Of a stretch of DNA of 17,411 nucleotides, positions 6,355-14,509 are shown piece by piece. Within the stretch, counting starts at the first letter, position 1; each line of letters begins with the position of its first letter. The position numbers and the translations under genes were made by a program. Source of the stretch: an uncultured Clostridia bacterium (GTDB lineage Bacteria > Bacillota > Clostridia > Oscillospirales > Acutalibacteraceae); NCBI GenBank assembly GCA_937901145.1, contig CALCHE010000135.1, forward strand, positions 1 to 17,411, in the 5' to 3' direction. Under the pieces are notes generated by a model that was not told the DNA's origin, ran no database searches, and saw only the letters and a list, made by a program, of their open reading frames with translations.

Positions 6355-8622
6355 ATGCGTAACAATCTTCTGTACTATAACAAACCCGCAAAGCACTATA
6401 TGAAAGCCTTGCCCTTGGGTAACGGCTCACTTGGTGCTATGTGCTACAGCTCTGTGGGCACAGATGTAATTTCACTTAATCACGACACCCTGTGGACAGG
6501 TCACCCCCGTACTGTCAGAAAAGAGGAAGCTTATGATTCATACCTCAAGGCACAAAAGCTTGCTCTTGAAGGCAAATACGTCAAGGCTCAGAAGGAAATT
6601 GAAGCGAAATTCCTCACTTGCTGGTCTCAGGCATATATGCCATTCGGTGACTTGAAGCTTCATTTTGAATGTGACAGCTTTGAAACTTATGAACGTACCC
6701 TCGATTTATCCGAGGCGATGCTGGCTAACAGATATATATCAAATGGCGTAAACTTTAAAAAGACGGCTTTTGTATCACATCCCGATGATGTTATGGTGTA
6801 TAGAATTGAGTCCGAAAACGGCAAAGCTTTTACTTTCAGAGCAGAGCTTGACTGTCCACTGAAAAGTGAAGCCTTCACCTCTGACGGCTATCTCATCGTT
6901 GACGGTGAATGTCCCGGTGACGCAGATACACAGCATCCGTCTTATCCTTGCCACAATCTTATCTATTCCGACAAGGATGAGGAAAGGGGCATCCTGTTCA
7001 GAGGTGCTCTTAAGATTGATGCCGACGGTGAAATTGTCGAGGATAAGGCAAGTCTGACAGTCAGAAACGCAACCTGTGCAACAATATATTTAACCATAAA
7101 AACAAGCTTTAACGGCTTTGACAAGCATCCTGTCACACAGGGCAGAGAGTATAAAAACTGTTGCATTGAAGCTTTGGATAAAGCTTTGGGGATTGGCTTT
7201 AAGCGTATCAGAGAAAGACACGTTGCAGACTATAAGTCATACTATGACAGAGTCTATTTTTCTCTTGGTACGAATAACTGTGAGCTTATACCGACTGATG
7301 AAAGAATCAGAGCTTTTCAGAATAATAGGAATGATGATGACCTCTATGTGCTTCTTTTCAACTTTGGCAGATATCTGCTGATTTCATCTTCAAGAGCAGG
7401 CACTCAGGCGACTAATCTGCAGGGTATATGGAGTAACAGCACAAAGCCCTCGTGGAACTGCAATTACACCACAAACATCAACACACAGATGAACTACTGG
7501 CCCGTGCTTCCTTGCAATATGCCTGAGCTTATGACACCGCTTACAGATCTGTTAAAGACCTTATCCGTCACAGGTGAAGATGCAGCAAGGAATTTCTATA
7601 ACGCCAAGGGCTTTGTGGTTCACCACAATTCTGATATATGGGGCTTCTCTTATCCTGTTCAGGGCAGAGCCTGCTGGGGCTTCTGGCAAGGCGGTTCAGG
7701 TTGGTTGTGCCGCAGTCTGTTTGAGATTTATGAGTATACTCTCGATAAGATTTTCCTCGGAAAAACAGCTTTCCCTATAATGAAAAAAGCGGTAGAGTTT
7801 TATCTTGATATACTCACCGAGGACGAAAAGGGAAATCTCATAATCTGTCCCGGAACATCACCGGAAAATAATTTTATAATGGGCTTCGGCTCATCAGCCA
7901 CCTCGAAGAGTACAGCTATGATGAACAGTATTGTTCTTGATTTATTTACGGGCTGTAAAAAAAGCTGCGAAGTACTGTCGGTAAAGGATGACTTCTATAC
8001 TGAAATCTGTGAGAGCATAGAAAAAATAAAGCCTCTTTGTATCGGCGAAAAAGGTGAGCTTTTAGAGTGGAATGAGCAGTTACCTGAAAAAGAGGTGCAT
8101 CACCGCCACGTTTCACAGCTTTATGCTTTGCATCCGGCAAACCTGATAACCTATGAGAAGGATAAGAAACTGTTTGATGCCTGCAGGAAAACACTTGAAA
8201 TCAGAGGTGATGACGGTACGGGTTGGAGCCTTGCGTGGAAAATCAACTTCTGGGCGAGACTTCGTGACGGAAACCGTGCACTTTCACTTGTTGACAGACT
8301 TCTTACACTTGTTGAGGTCGGCAAGGAGGCCAGTCGTCATGGCGGTGTTTATCCCAATCTTTTTGACGCACATCCGCCCTTCCAGATTGACGGCAATTTC
8401 GGTGCGCTCAGCGGTATCTGCGAAATGCTTTTACAGTCTGACGGAGAAAACATTTATCTGCTTCCTGCTCTTCCCGACAAGTGGAAAAACGGTTCAGTCA
8501 AGGGCCTTGCCGCAAAGGGAAATGTTACCGTAGATATCGAGTGGTCTGACGGTAAGGTGACGGATTATGCTATTCACGGTGGAAATATTGCTTCGAGCTT
8601 TAAGGTAATTATAAAATCATAA
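6355..8622 (+). CDS. GH95 family alpha-L-fucosidase (or alpha-L-galactosidase)
   Basis: A 755-residue inverting glycosidase. The N-terminal beta-domain opens with the family signature ALPLGNGSLGAM (18-29) and LNHDTLWTG (41-49); the central (alpha/alpha)6 barrel carries NLQGIWSN (354-361), TTNINTQMNYWP (372-383), PGTSPENNF (499-507), HRHVSQLYALHP (583-594) and PPFQIDGNFG (674-683). By motif match to the characterised Bifidobacterium enzyme AfcA, E504 would be the acid, N374/N376 and D679 the base system; this assignment is inferred. GH95 members cleave alpha-1,2-fucose from fucosyl-galactose, and some plant-polymer versions take L-galactose. No signal peptide, so it acts on imported oligosaccharides. 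The start has an SD GGAGG six bases upstream. It faces GH3-GH31 across a 177-bp divergent promoter region. Confidence 0.9.
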   Translation: MRNNLLYYNKPAKHYMKALPLGNGSLGAMCYSSVGTDVISLNHDTLWTGHPRTVRKEEAYDSYLKAQKLALEGKYVKAQKEIEAKFLTCWSQAYMPFGDLKLHFECDSFETYERTLDLSEAMLANRYISNGVNFKKTAFVSHPDDVMVYRIESENGKAFTFRAELDCPLKSEAFTSDGYLIVDGECPGDADTQHPSYPCHNLIYSDKDEERGILFRGALKIDADGEIVEDKASLTVRNATCATIYLTIKTSFNGFDKHPVTQGREYKNCCIEALDKALGIGFKRIRERHVADYKSYYDRVYFSLGTNNCELIPTDERIRAFQNNRNDDDLYVLLFNFGRYLLISSSRAGTQATNLQGIWSNSTKPSWNCNYTTNINTQMNYWPVLPCNMPELMTPLTDLLKTLSVTGEDAARNFYNAKGFVVHHNSDIWGFSYPVQGRACWGFWQGGSGWLCRSLFEIYEYTLDKIFLGKTAFPIMKKAVEFYLDILTEDEKGNLIICPGTSPENNFIMGFGSSATSKSTAMMNSIVLDLFTGCKKSCEVLSVKDDFYTEICESIEKIKPLCIGEKGELLEWNEQLPEKEVHHRHVSQLYALHPANLITYEKDKKLFDACRKTLEIRGDDGTGWSLAWKINFWARLRDGNRALSLVDRLLTLVEVGKEASRHGGVYPNLFDAHPPFQIDGNFGALSGICEMLLQSDGENIYLLPALPDKWKNGSVKGLAAKGNVTVDIEWSDGKVTDYAIHGGNIASSFKVIIKS

Positions 8623-8629
8623 TTACTGA

Positions 8630-8658
8630 TTGCAAAAAAACAGATTTTGTGGTATTTT
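8630..8658 (+). promoter_or_regulatory. Weak candidate promoter for the xylA remnant and xylB
   Basis: TTGCAA (8630-8635), a 17-bp spacer and TATTTT (8653-8658) lie in the AT-rich gap after the GH95 stop. AT-richness makes chance matches likely; xylB may equally be read from the GH95 promoter, as no terminator is seen between them. Confidence 0.3.
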
Positions 8659-8686
8659 TAAAATATAGAAAATTATTTAAGGGAGA

Positions 8687-9149
8687 ATGAAATAGGGAAT
8701 ACTTTAAGTTTATTGACAAAGTAAAATATGAGGGTAGGGATAGCAAAAATCCTATGGCCTTCCGCTACTATGACAAGGATCGTGTTATCCTTGGTAAAAA
8801 GATGAGTGAGCACCTTCCCTTTGCTATGGCATGGTGGCACACTCTCGGTGCATGTGGTGTCGATATGTTCGGCGCAGGTACTGCAGACAAAAGCTTTGAA
8901 GCTGAAAAGGCAACAATGACTCATGCCAAGGCAAAGGTAGATGCAGGCTTCGAATTTATGAGCAAAATGGGGATTGAATATTTCTGTTTCCACGATGTTG
9001 ACCTTGTTCCCGAGGATGAGGATATCAATGTTACAAATGCCCGTCTTGAAGAACTTTCAGCTTACGCCTGCGAAAAGAAAATTACAACCAACCCCGACTC
9101 AGGCAGACAGGAATACTTGCAGACTATCGTAAATCAGATTCTTTTTTAA
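8687..9149 (+). pseudogene. xylA: Xylose isomerase remnant, internal deletion and broken start
   Basis: The reading frame from 8691 to 9149 gives about 152 residues, against about 435-440 in intact xylose isomerases. It begins NREYFKFIDKVKYEGRDSKN and keeps the N-terminal hallmarks AFRYYD, HLPFAMAWWHTLGACGVDMF and GIEYFCFHDVDLVPE, then goes from RLEELSAYACEK straight to TTNPDSGRQEYLQ and the usual C-terminal LF. About 290 central residues, including nearly all metal-binding Glu/Asp/His residues, are missing with frame kept; the junction is near 9070-9085. The start is also damaged: the ATG after the SD (8687) reads ATG AAA TAG one base out of frame, while the coding frame is preceded by TGA. 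The product cannot be an active isomerase. xylB follows after 10 bp. Assembly error is the main alternative. Confidence 0.9.
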
Positions 9150-9159
9150 GAGGTAGACT

Positions 9160-10605
9160 ATGAGTTATTATGTTGGTATAGATCTTGGTACTTCCTCTGT
9201 AAAAACTCTGCTTTTAAGCGGTGACGGTGAGGTTGTATCCTCGGTTACAAAGGAATATCCTTTATATTTCCCTCAGAACGGCTGGAGTGAGCAGAATCCC
9301 GAGGACTGGTACAATCAGACTGTGTCTGCTCTTAAGGAGCTTTTTGAGGGTATAGAAGCAAGCAAGGTGAAGTCTTTCTCTCTTTCGGGTCAGATGCACG
9401 GACTTGTTATGCTCGACAGTGAGGACAATGTTATCCGTCCTGCACTTTTATGGAATGACTCGAGAAGTCAGGCACAGACGGATAATCTTAACGAAAACAA
9501 GAATTTTCTTCTTGACAACACAGCCAATATTGCCTTTGCAGGCTTTACTCTGCCTAAGCTTTTATGGGTCAAAGAAAATGAACCGGATAACTATGCAAAA
9601 ATAAGCAAAATCATGCTTCCAAAGGATTATGTTGCTTACAGGCTTTCAGGTAGCTTTTGCACCGATGTTTCCGACGCTTCGGGGACACTTTACTTTGATG
9701 TTGAAAACAGATGTTGGTCAAAGGGGATTCTTGATGCGCACAGAATAAAGGAAGAATGGCTTCCGAAGGTTCTTGAAAGTGATGAGTGTGCAGGCGTACT
9801 CGGAAAAGAAATTGCCGATGAGCTCGGATTAAATGATGTAAAAATAATTATCGGTGCAGGCGACAATGCCGCTGCGGCTATCGGCACAGGCACAGTAAAA
9901 GACGGTGACTGCAATATTTCTCTCGGCACAAGCGGTACAATCTTTACTGTCAGCGATAAATTCAGCCTTGACAGAGACAGTGCAATTCACTCCTTCTGCT
10001 CTGCGAGCCGCAACTATCATCAGACGGCATGTATGCTTTCAGCGGCTGTCTGCTGTAACTGGTGGGTGGAAAAAATTCTTCGTGACGATTACGGCAGTGT
10101 ACTCTCAAAAGAAAACAAGCTCGGTGAAAATGACTGTTTGTTCCTGCCTTATCTTATGGGTGAGCGTTCACCTCTTAACGATACGGATGTAAGAGGTATG
10201 TTTTACGGAATGTGTCTTGACACAGATAAAGACGATATGAGCCTTGCGGTGCTTGAGAGTGTAGCCTTTGCTCTGAAGCATAATATTGATATTATCCGCA
10301 ATATGGGCATTGATATTAAAAAGTCAAATGTCTGCGGCGGAGGTACAAAAAATAAGCTCTGGCTTAAGATTATTGCAAATGTCCTCGGCATTGAGCTTTG
10401 TATTCCTGAAAATCAGGAGGGTGCTTCTCTCGGTGCAGCGCTTCTTGCGGCTAAGGGTGTTATGACTCCCGATGAATATACAAAGCTTGAAAACAAGGTT
10501 TATAAAACATCTGAAACAGTTGTTCCCGAAAAGGAGCTTACAGAAAAATACGAAGAGAAATACCTTAGATGGAGAAAGCTTTATCCCGCATTAAAAGGTA
10601 TATAA
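9160..10605 (+). CDS. xylB: Xylulokinase, FGGY kinase family
   Basis: A 481-residue ATP-dependent sugar kinase converting D-xylulose to D-xylulose 5-phosphate for the pentose phosphate pathway. Features in order: phosphate-binding YVGIDLGTSSVKT (4-16), the xylulokinase-specific SGQMHGLVMLD (76-86), ALLWNDSR (95-102), SDASGTLYFD (171-180), catalytic base D235 in IGAGDNAAAA, the second phosphate loop SLGTSGTIF (254-262) and the FGGY-type adenosine segment VCGGGTKNKLW. All expected residues and the full usual length are present, so this copy looks functional. Its SD (AGAGGT) lies in the 10-bp gap after the xylA remnant, and the pair is clearly a former xylAB operon. Xylulose must now come from another isomerase or import. 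The alternative, a different FGGY ketopentose kinase, is less likely given the GQMHG motif. Confidence 0.92.
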   Translation: MSYYVGIDLGTSSVKTLLLSGDGEVVSSVTKEYPLYFPQNGWSEQNPEDWYNQTVSALKELFEGIEASKVKSFSLSGQMHGLVMLDSEDNVIRPALLWNDSRSQAQTDNLNENKNFLLDNTANIAFAGFTLPKLLWVKENEPDNYAKISKIMLPKDYVAYRLSGSFCTDVSDASGTLYFDVENRCWSKGILDAHRIKEEWLPKVLESDECAGVLGKEIADELGLNDVKIIIGAGDNAAAAIGTGTVKDGDCNISLGTSGTIFTVSDKFSLDRDSAIHSFCSASRNYHQTACMLSAAVCCNWWVEKILRDDYGSVLSKENKLGENDCLFLPYLMGERSPLNDTDVRGMFYGMCLDTDKDDMSLAVLESVAFALKHNIDIIRNMGIDIKKSNVCGGGTKNKLWLKIIANVLGIELCIPENQEGASLGAALLAAKGVMTPDEYTKLENKVYKTSETVVPEKELTEKYEEKYLRWRKLYPALKGI

Positions 10606-10718
10606 GAAAACAATGGGAGAGATTTTAAAGAAAACGATTAACATCAAAAAGGCGAAAAATTCTATCCTGAGGAGTATAATCTTCTTGCTGCTTTGGATAT
10701 AAAGAATGAATAATCTAA
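10606..10718 (+). other. Short region after xylB with unrecognised coding debris
   Basis: One frame reads HQKGEKFYPEEYNLLAALD then IKNE and TAA (ends about 10713), preceded by an in-frame stop and lacking a start and SD. It looks protein-like and might be the end of a lost gene, but I do not recognise it. An overlapping 29-codon ORF from the ATG at 10614 lacks a convincing SD. Confidence 0.25.
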
Positions 10719-10750
10719 ACCCCTGACTTTCTTAAATGAAGGTCAGGGGT
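10719..10750. terminator. Bidirectional terminator-like hairpin between xylB and the AraC gene
   Basis: ACCCCTGAC (10719-10727) and GTCAGGGGT (10742-10750) form a GC-rich 9-bp stem with a loop that can pair further (TTC/GAA). It sits between the 3' ends of convergent genes. T-runs are weak on both sides, with TTTA on the minus strand. Confidence 0.6.
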
Positions 10751-10786
10751 GATATCATTTATCGTAACAGGATTTTAAAAGTTCTT

Positions 10787-11737
10787 TTAAGCGTCTCTGT
10801 ATTTTTTCGGGCTCATACCGAAATGTTTGGCGAATAATCGGTGGAAATAGCTTTTGTTTTCATATCCGACAGCCTTTGAAATATCATCGACACCTATTCT
10901 TGTGTTTTTCAGAAGATATGCGGCCTGAGAAAGTCGTTTCTCCTGTAAAAGCTCTGTATAAGTTTTACCGGTCTGATTTTTTATTTCGTGGCTGAGCCAA
11001 TAGAAATCGTAATGGAGCAATCCTGCTGCTTCGGTAAGACTACCGTTTTTATAATTCTCTTCAATGTATTTGAAAATCTGAAGTATAGCCGCTTCTTCTC
11101 TTGACTGATACGCGAGCTTGTCAGTGTGATTGAGGAGCTGCATAAACAGAAGCCCCATAGTTGTCTGATTGATGTTTCTTTTGTTCGGGGTGTTACCTGT
11201 CAGCGTCCACAGAAGATTTTCGATAAGATTCTGTACAGGAAGAATATCGGAAACCTTAAAGTGAAGATAACCGGGGTTTTCTTCTTTAAAAAGAGATTCC
11301 AGAAGGAATTTTTTTATCGGTGTTTCCTCAGCTCCGAGCATTTCAAGTGTTTTGTAAAAAAACTGAGGGAGAATTATAAAGTTAACGGCAATATCGTTGC
11401 CCGATGCGGGAAAAATTTCCTGTTTTGCATTCTGACCGAGAAAAAGAAGCTCGCCTTCACCGAGCTCGATGGTTTTACCGTTTATGATGTGGGTAGTTTT
11501 GCCTGAACACATATAAACTACTTCTACAAAATCGTGAGTGTGTTCCGGAAAATGTATAAAACGGGTATGTGTTCTTATCGTTATAAGCTTTCCGTCCTTA
11601 AGAAGCTTTTTTGCAGAAATAATATTATCGTCGTTTTCTGTATAAATACTGCTGTCTACGGTGCTTCTTCCGTCGAGGATTGCCTGTTCCTCGTCGGTTA
11701 TAGGGATCAGGTGCTTAAGAATTTCACGGTTTATCAT
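10787..11737 (-). CDS. AraC-family regulator, likely activator of the rha operon
   Basis: A 316-residue transcription factor. The N-terminal cupin sensor domain spans about 55-115, with the sugar-pocket motif HFPEHTHDFVEVVYM (62-76) and the turn LGEGELLFL. The C-terminal double helix-turn-helix AraC domain spans about 215-316; its second half, IGVDDISKAVGYENKSYFHR with LFAKHFGMSPKKYR, is canonical. It is transcribed divergently from rhaB, 157 bp apart, with a 22-bp-period direct repeat between the two promoters. This architecture matches RhaS/RhaR and AraC, where the sugar bound in the cupin promotes activation. Response to L-rhamnose is inferred from position; the ligand cannot be read from the sequence. 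The start at 11737 has an SD (AGAGGTGG) and a sigma-A promoter at 11755-11783. Confidence 0.85.
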   Translation of the reverse strand: MINREILKHLIPITDEEQAILDGRSTVDSSIYTENDDNIISAKKLLKDGKLITIRTHTRFIHFPEHTHDFVEVVYMCSGKTTHIINGKTIELGEGELLFLGQNAKQEIFPASGNDIAVNFIILPQFFYKTLEMLGAEETPIKKFLLESLFKEENPGYLHFKVSDILPVQNLIENLLWTLTGNTPNKRNINQTTMGLLFMQLLNHTDKLAYQSREEAAILQIFKYIEENYKNGSLTEAAGLLHYDFYWLSHEIKNQTGKTYTELLQEKRLSQAAYLLKNTRIGVDDISKAVGYENKSYFHRLFAKHFGMSPKKYRDA

Positions 11738-11754
11738 ATAACCACCTCTGTTTG

Positions 11755-11783
11755 ATTATACATTTTCAGTTTCGAAAAATCAA
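11755..11783 (-). promoter_or_regulatory. Promoter of the AraC-family gene
   Basis: On the minus strand: -35 TTGATT (11783-11778), a 17-bp spacer, and a perfect -10 TATAAT (11760-11755). The spacer contains the palindrome TTTCGAAA (11770-11777 approx.). The -35 ends one base from the first direct repeat, so autoregulation is plausible. Confidence 0.65.
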
Positions 11784-11784
11784 T

Positions 11785-11822
11785 ACAAATGAGGACACTT
11801 TTTCAGACAAATAAGGACCTTT
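11785..11822 (+). promoter_or_regulatory. AraC-type operator: two direct half-sites, 22-bp period
   Basis: ACAAATGAGGAC (11785-11796) is repeated as ACAAATAAGGAC (11807-11818), 11 of 12 bases identical and exactly 22 bp apart, about two helical turns. The second copy ends at the -35 of the rhaB promoter. Tandem same-orientation half-sites overlapping or abutting a weak -35 are characteristic of AraC-family activation. Binding by the adjacent regulator is inferred. Confidence 0.65.
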
Positions 11823-11848
11823 AAAAAGTGGCGGAAAGATGCTATTAT
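11820..11848 (+). promoter_or_regulatory. Promoter of the rhaBAD operon
   Basis: A weak -35 TTTAAA (11820-11825), a 17-bp spacer, and -10 TATTAT (11843-11848). The poor -35 fits dependence on an activator bound at 11785-11822. The SD AGGGGAG (11881-11887) precedes rhaB. Confidence 0.5.
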
Positions 11849-11894
11849 TACAATGTATAAGTGTAATGAATGTTAATAGTAGGGGAGTATACAA

Positions 11895-13268
11895 ATGATG
11901 ACATATTATTTAGCCATAGACATCGGAGCTTCCTCAGGCAGACATATTTTGGGTCATATTGAAAACGGCAAGCTCTGTCTTGAGGAAATATATCGCTTTG
12001 ATAACAGTATAAAAAATGAAAACGGCACACTTGTCTGGGATATCGACAGCCTTTTCAGACAGGTGAAAGCAGGTATCTCAAAGTGCGGTGAGCTCGGTAA
12101 AATTCCTAAGACAGTAGCGATAGATACCTGGGGAGTCGATTATGTTCTTCTGGATAAAAACAGAAAAGAAATACTTCCTGCAGTGTCTTACCGTGACAGC
12201 AGAACAGAGGAAAGCTCAAAATCAGTAAGCGAGATAATTTTACAGACAGAGCTTTATTCACGAACAGGCATACAGAAGCAGAATTTTAACACAATCTATC
12301 AGCTTTATGCAGATAAAGAAAGCGGTAAGCTTCATAGAGCAAAGCATTTCCTTATGATGCCCGAATACCTTTCCTTTAAGCTGACGGGAGAAATGCGGAA
12401 CGAATATACCGAAGCCACAACAAGCAACCTCGTAAATGCCGAAAGTAAACAATGGGATAAATACATTCTTGACAGGCTCGGCTTTCCCGAAGATATTTTT
12501 CTCCCGCTTTCTGTTCCCGGTACAGTTGTAGGTAGCTTTACAGAAAAGGTGAAAAATGAGGTGGGTTTTGAAAGTGCGGTCATTCTTGCACCCTCTCACG
12601 ATACGGCTTCTGCTGTTGCAGCTTGTCCCATCGATGACGAAAGCGTGTATATTTCATCGGGTACATGGAGTCTTATCGGTACAGAAAATCTTTCTCCGGT
12701 TCTGAGTGAAAAGGCACAGGCAGCCAATTTCGCAAATGAGGGCGGAATCGAATACCGTTTCCGTTTTCTTAAAAATATTATGGGAATGTGGCTGCTTCAG
12801 AATATCAGAAAAAACATCAACAAAGAGCTCTCCTATGATGAAATGATGAATCTGGCGAAAGAAAGCTCATTTACAGAAAAAATAGATCCCAATGATAATT
12901 CATTCCTTGCGCCCGAAAATATGATAGAGGCTGTAAGAAGCTATCTCGGTAAGCCAGATTTACCCCTTTGTGATGTGCTTTCAAGTATTTATCATTCCCT
13001 TGCCGATTCTTACAGAAAAGCTGTAGAGGAAATCGAAGATATCAGCGGTAAGGAAATAAAGGCTGTTCACATTGTCGGCGGAGGCAGCAAGGACAAATAT
13101 CTCAATAAGCTGACCGCTGAATATACGGGTAAAAAGGTCTTTACGGGACTTATGGAGGCGACAGCCACAGGTAATCTGATTTCACAGATTATGAGTGATA
13201 AAAAAATAAGTCTCGCAGAGGCAAGAGAGTTAATAAAATCAACCTTTGATGTTAAGGAGGTAAACTGA
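11895..13268 (+). CDS. rhaB: Rhamnulokinase
   Basis: A 457-residue FGGY-family kinase that phosphorylates L-rhamnulose to L-rhamnulose 1-phosphate with ATP. Visible motifs: AIDIGASSGR (7-16), the rhamnulokinase-type glycine-serine-rich phosphate loop; VAIDTWGVDYVLLD (74-87); SYRDSRT (98-104); catalytic base D236 in APSHDTASAV; SSGTWSLIG (254-262); and HIVGGGSKDKYLN near the C-terminus. DTWGVDY and the GASSGR loop separate it from xylulokinases and from glycerol kinases. It is slightly shorter than the E. coli enzyme (489), as is usual in Firmicutes. First gene of the rha operon. Start: ATG at 11895 with an SD 7 nt upstream; a second ATG follows directly, and the choice hardly matters. Its TGA overlaps the rhaA ATG by one base. 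Confidence 0.93.
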   Translation: MMTYYLAIDIGASSGRHILGHIENGKLCLEEIYRFDNSIKNENGTLVWDIDSLFRQVKAGISKCGELGKIPKTVAIDTWGVDYVLLDKNRKEILPAVSYRDSRTEESSKSVSEIILQTELYSRTGIQKQNFNTIYQLYADKESGKLHRAKHFLMMPEYLSFKLTGEMRNEYTEATTSNLVNAESKQWDKYILDRLGFPEDIFLPLSVPGTVVGSFTEKVKNEVGFESAVILAPSHDTASAVAACPIDDESVYISSGTWSLIGTENLSPVLSEKAQAANFANEGGIEYRFRFLKNIMGMWLLQNIRKNINKELSYDEMMNLAKESSFTEKIDPNDNSFLAPENMIEAVRSYLGKPDLPLCDVLSSIYHSLADSYRKAVEEIEDISGKEIKAVHIVGGGSKDKYLNKLTAEYTGKKVFTGLMEATATGNLISQIMSDKKISLAEARELIKSTFDVKEVN

Positions 13269-14509
13269 TGAGCAGATACAGCGAAGCAAAAGAAATTTAT
13301 GCACGATATGGCATTGATACAGAAAAGGTACTTGAAACATTAAAAGATGTATGCGTTTCCGTGCACTGCTGGCAGGGTGATGATGTGGTCGGCTTTGACA
13401 GCAAGGAGGCTCTTTCCGGCGGTATTCAGACTACGGGTAACTATCCCGGTAAGGCAAGAACTCCTGGGGAGCTTATGGCAGACTATGATAAGGCATTTTC
13501 ACTTATGCCGGGCAAAAAGAAACTTAATCTTCATGCCTGCTATGCTGTTTTCGAAGACGGTGAAATAGTCGGCAGAGATAAAATCGAGCCGAAGCACTTT
13601 AAAAAATGGGTGGACTTTGCAAAGGAAAGAAATATGGGTATCGACTTTAATCCTACTTTTTTCTCACATCCTATGGTAAAGGATAATCTCACTCTTTCTT
13701 CACCTGACGAGCAGGTGCGCACATACTGGGTGAATCACGGTAAAGCCTGTATTAAAATTGCAGAGTACTTTGCCGAGGAAACAGGGGAGCCCTGCGTTAT
13801 GAATATATGGATTCCTGACGGATATAAGGATATTCCCGCTGACAGACTTTCTCCCAGAGCAAGATTTAAAAAAAGTCTTGATGAAATCCTTGACATGCCG
13901 TATGATAAAGAAAAGGTTTATGTAACTCTTGAGTCCAAGGTATTCGGTATCGGTCTCGAAAGCTACACAGTAGGCTCGGCAGAATTCTGCCTTTCTTACT
14001 CCGATTACAAGGGCATTACTCCTCTTATGGATAACGGACACTATCATCCTACAGAGGCGGTCAGCGATAAGATTTCATCGCTTCTTCTATTTAACGAGAA
14101 AATTGCCCTACATGTTACAAGAGCGGTCCGTTGGGACAGCGACCATGTGGTTATATTTGATGACGAAACGAAGGAAATCGCCAAGGAAATAGTAAGAAAC
14201 GATGCACTCGACAGGGTGTTCATCGCAACGGACTATTTCGATGCATCCATCAACCGCACCTCAGCCTGGGTAACAGGTGTCAGAAGTGTACAGAAGGCTT
14301 TGCTTTTTGCTCTTTTACAGCCCGACGAAAAGCTGAAGGCGTTACAGAATGAAAGCAGATTCACGGAGATTATGTATCTTCAGGAGGAAATGAAAACTGC
14401 TCCATTCGGTGATGTATGGAATGAGTATCTCGAAAGAGAAAATACCCCTTCAGATTATTTAGCAGAAGTAAAAAAATACGAACAGGAAGTATTGGTGAAA
14501 AGAATATGA
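13268..14509 (+). CDS. rhaA: L-rhamnose isomerase
   Basis: A 413-residue enzyme converting L-rhamnose to L-rhamnulose, the first step of the pathway. It aligns with the 419-residue E. coli protein at a constant offset of 12: the metal ligands E234, D267, H294, D302, D304 and D334 correspond to E222 (LESK), D255 (MDNGHYHP), H282 (LHVTR), D290 and D292 (RWDSDH) and D322 (TDYFDASINR), all present. SVHCWQGDDVVGF (31-43) is the diagnostic N-terminal motif. The enzyme should be active and metal-dependent (Mn or similar). It starts in a TGATG overlap with rhaB behind a strong SD (AAGGAGG, about 13254-13260), which implies translational coupling, and its own stop overlaps the rhaD start. Confidence 0.96.
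   Translation: MSRYSEAKEIYARYGIDTEKVLETLKDVCVSVHCWQGDDVVGFDSKEALSGGIQTTGNYPGKARTPGELMADYDKAFSLMPGKKKLNLHACYAVFEDGEIVGRDKIEPKHFKKWVDFAKERNMGIDFNPTFFSHPMVKDNLTLSSPDEQVRTYWVNHGKACIKIAEYFAEETGEPCVMNIWIPDGYKDIPADRLSPRARFKKSLDEILDMPYDKEKVYVTLESKVFGIGLESYTVGSAEFCLSYSDYKGITPLMDNGHYHPTEAVSDKISSLLLFNEKIALHVTRAVRWDSDHVVIFDDETKEIAKEIVRNDALDRVFIATDYFDASINRTSAWVTGVRSVQKALLFALLQPDEKLKALQNESRFTEIMYLQEEMKTAPFGDVWNEYLERENTPSDYLAEVKKYEQEVLVKRI

Noticed and set aside
8673..8993. A 106-codon minus-strand frame opposite the xylA remnant
   Set aside because: Antisense to sequence that matches xylose isomerase residue by residue; no SD.
8754..9149. A separate short protein starting at the internal ATG of the xylA remnant
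   Set aside because: There is no SD before this ATG and the upstream codons continue the xylose isomerase N-terminus, so it is part of the broken gene.
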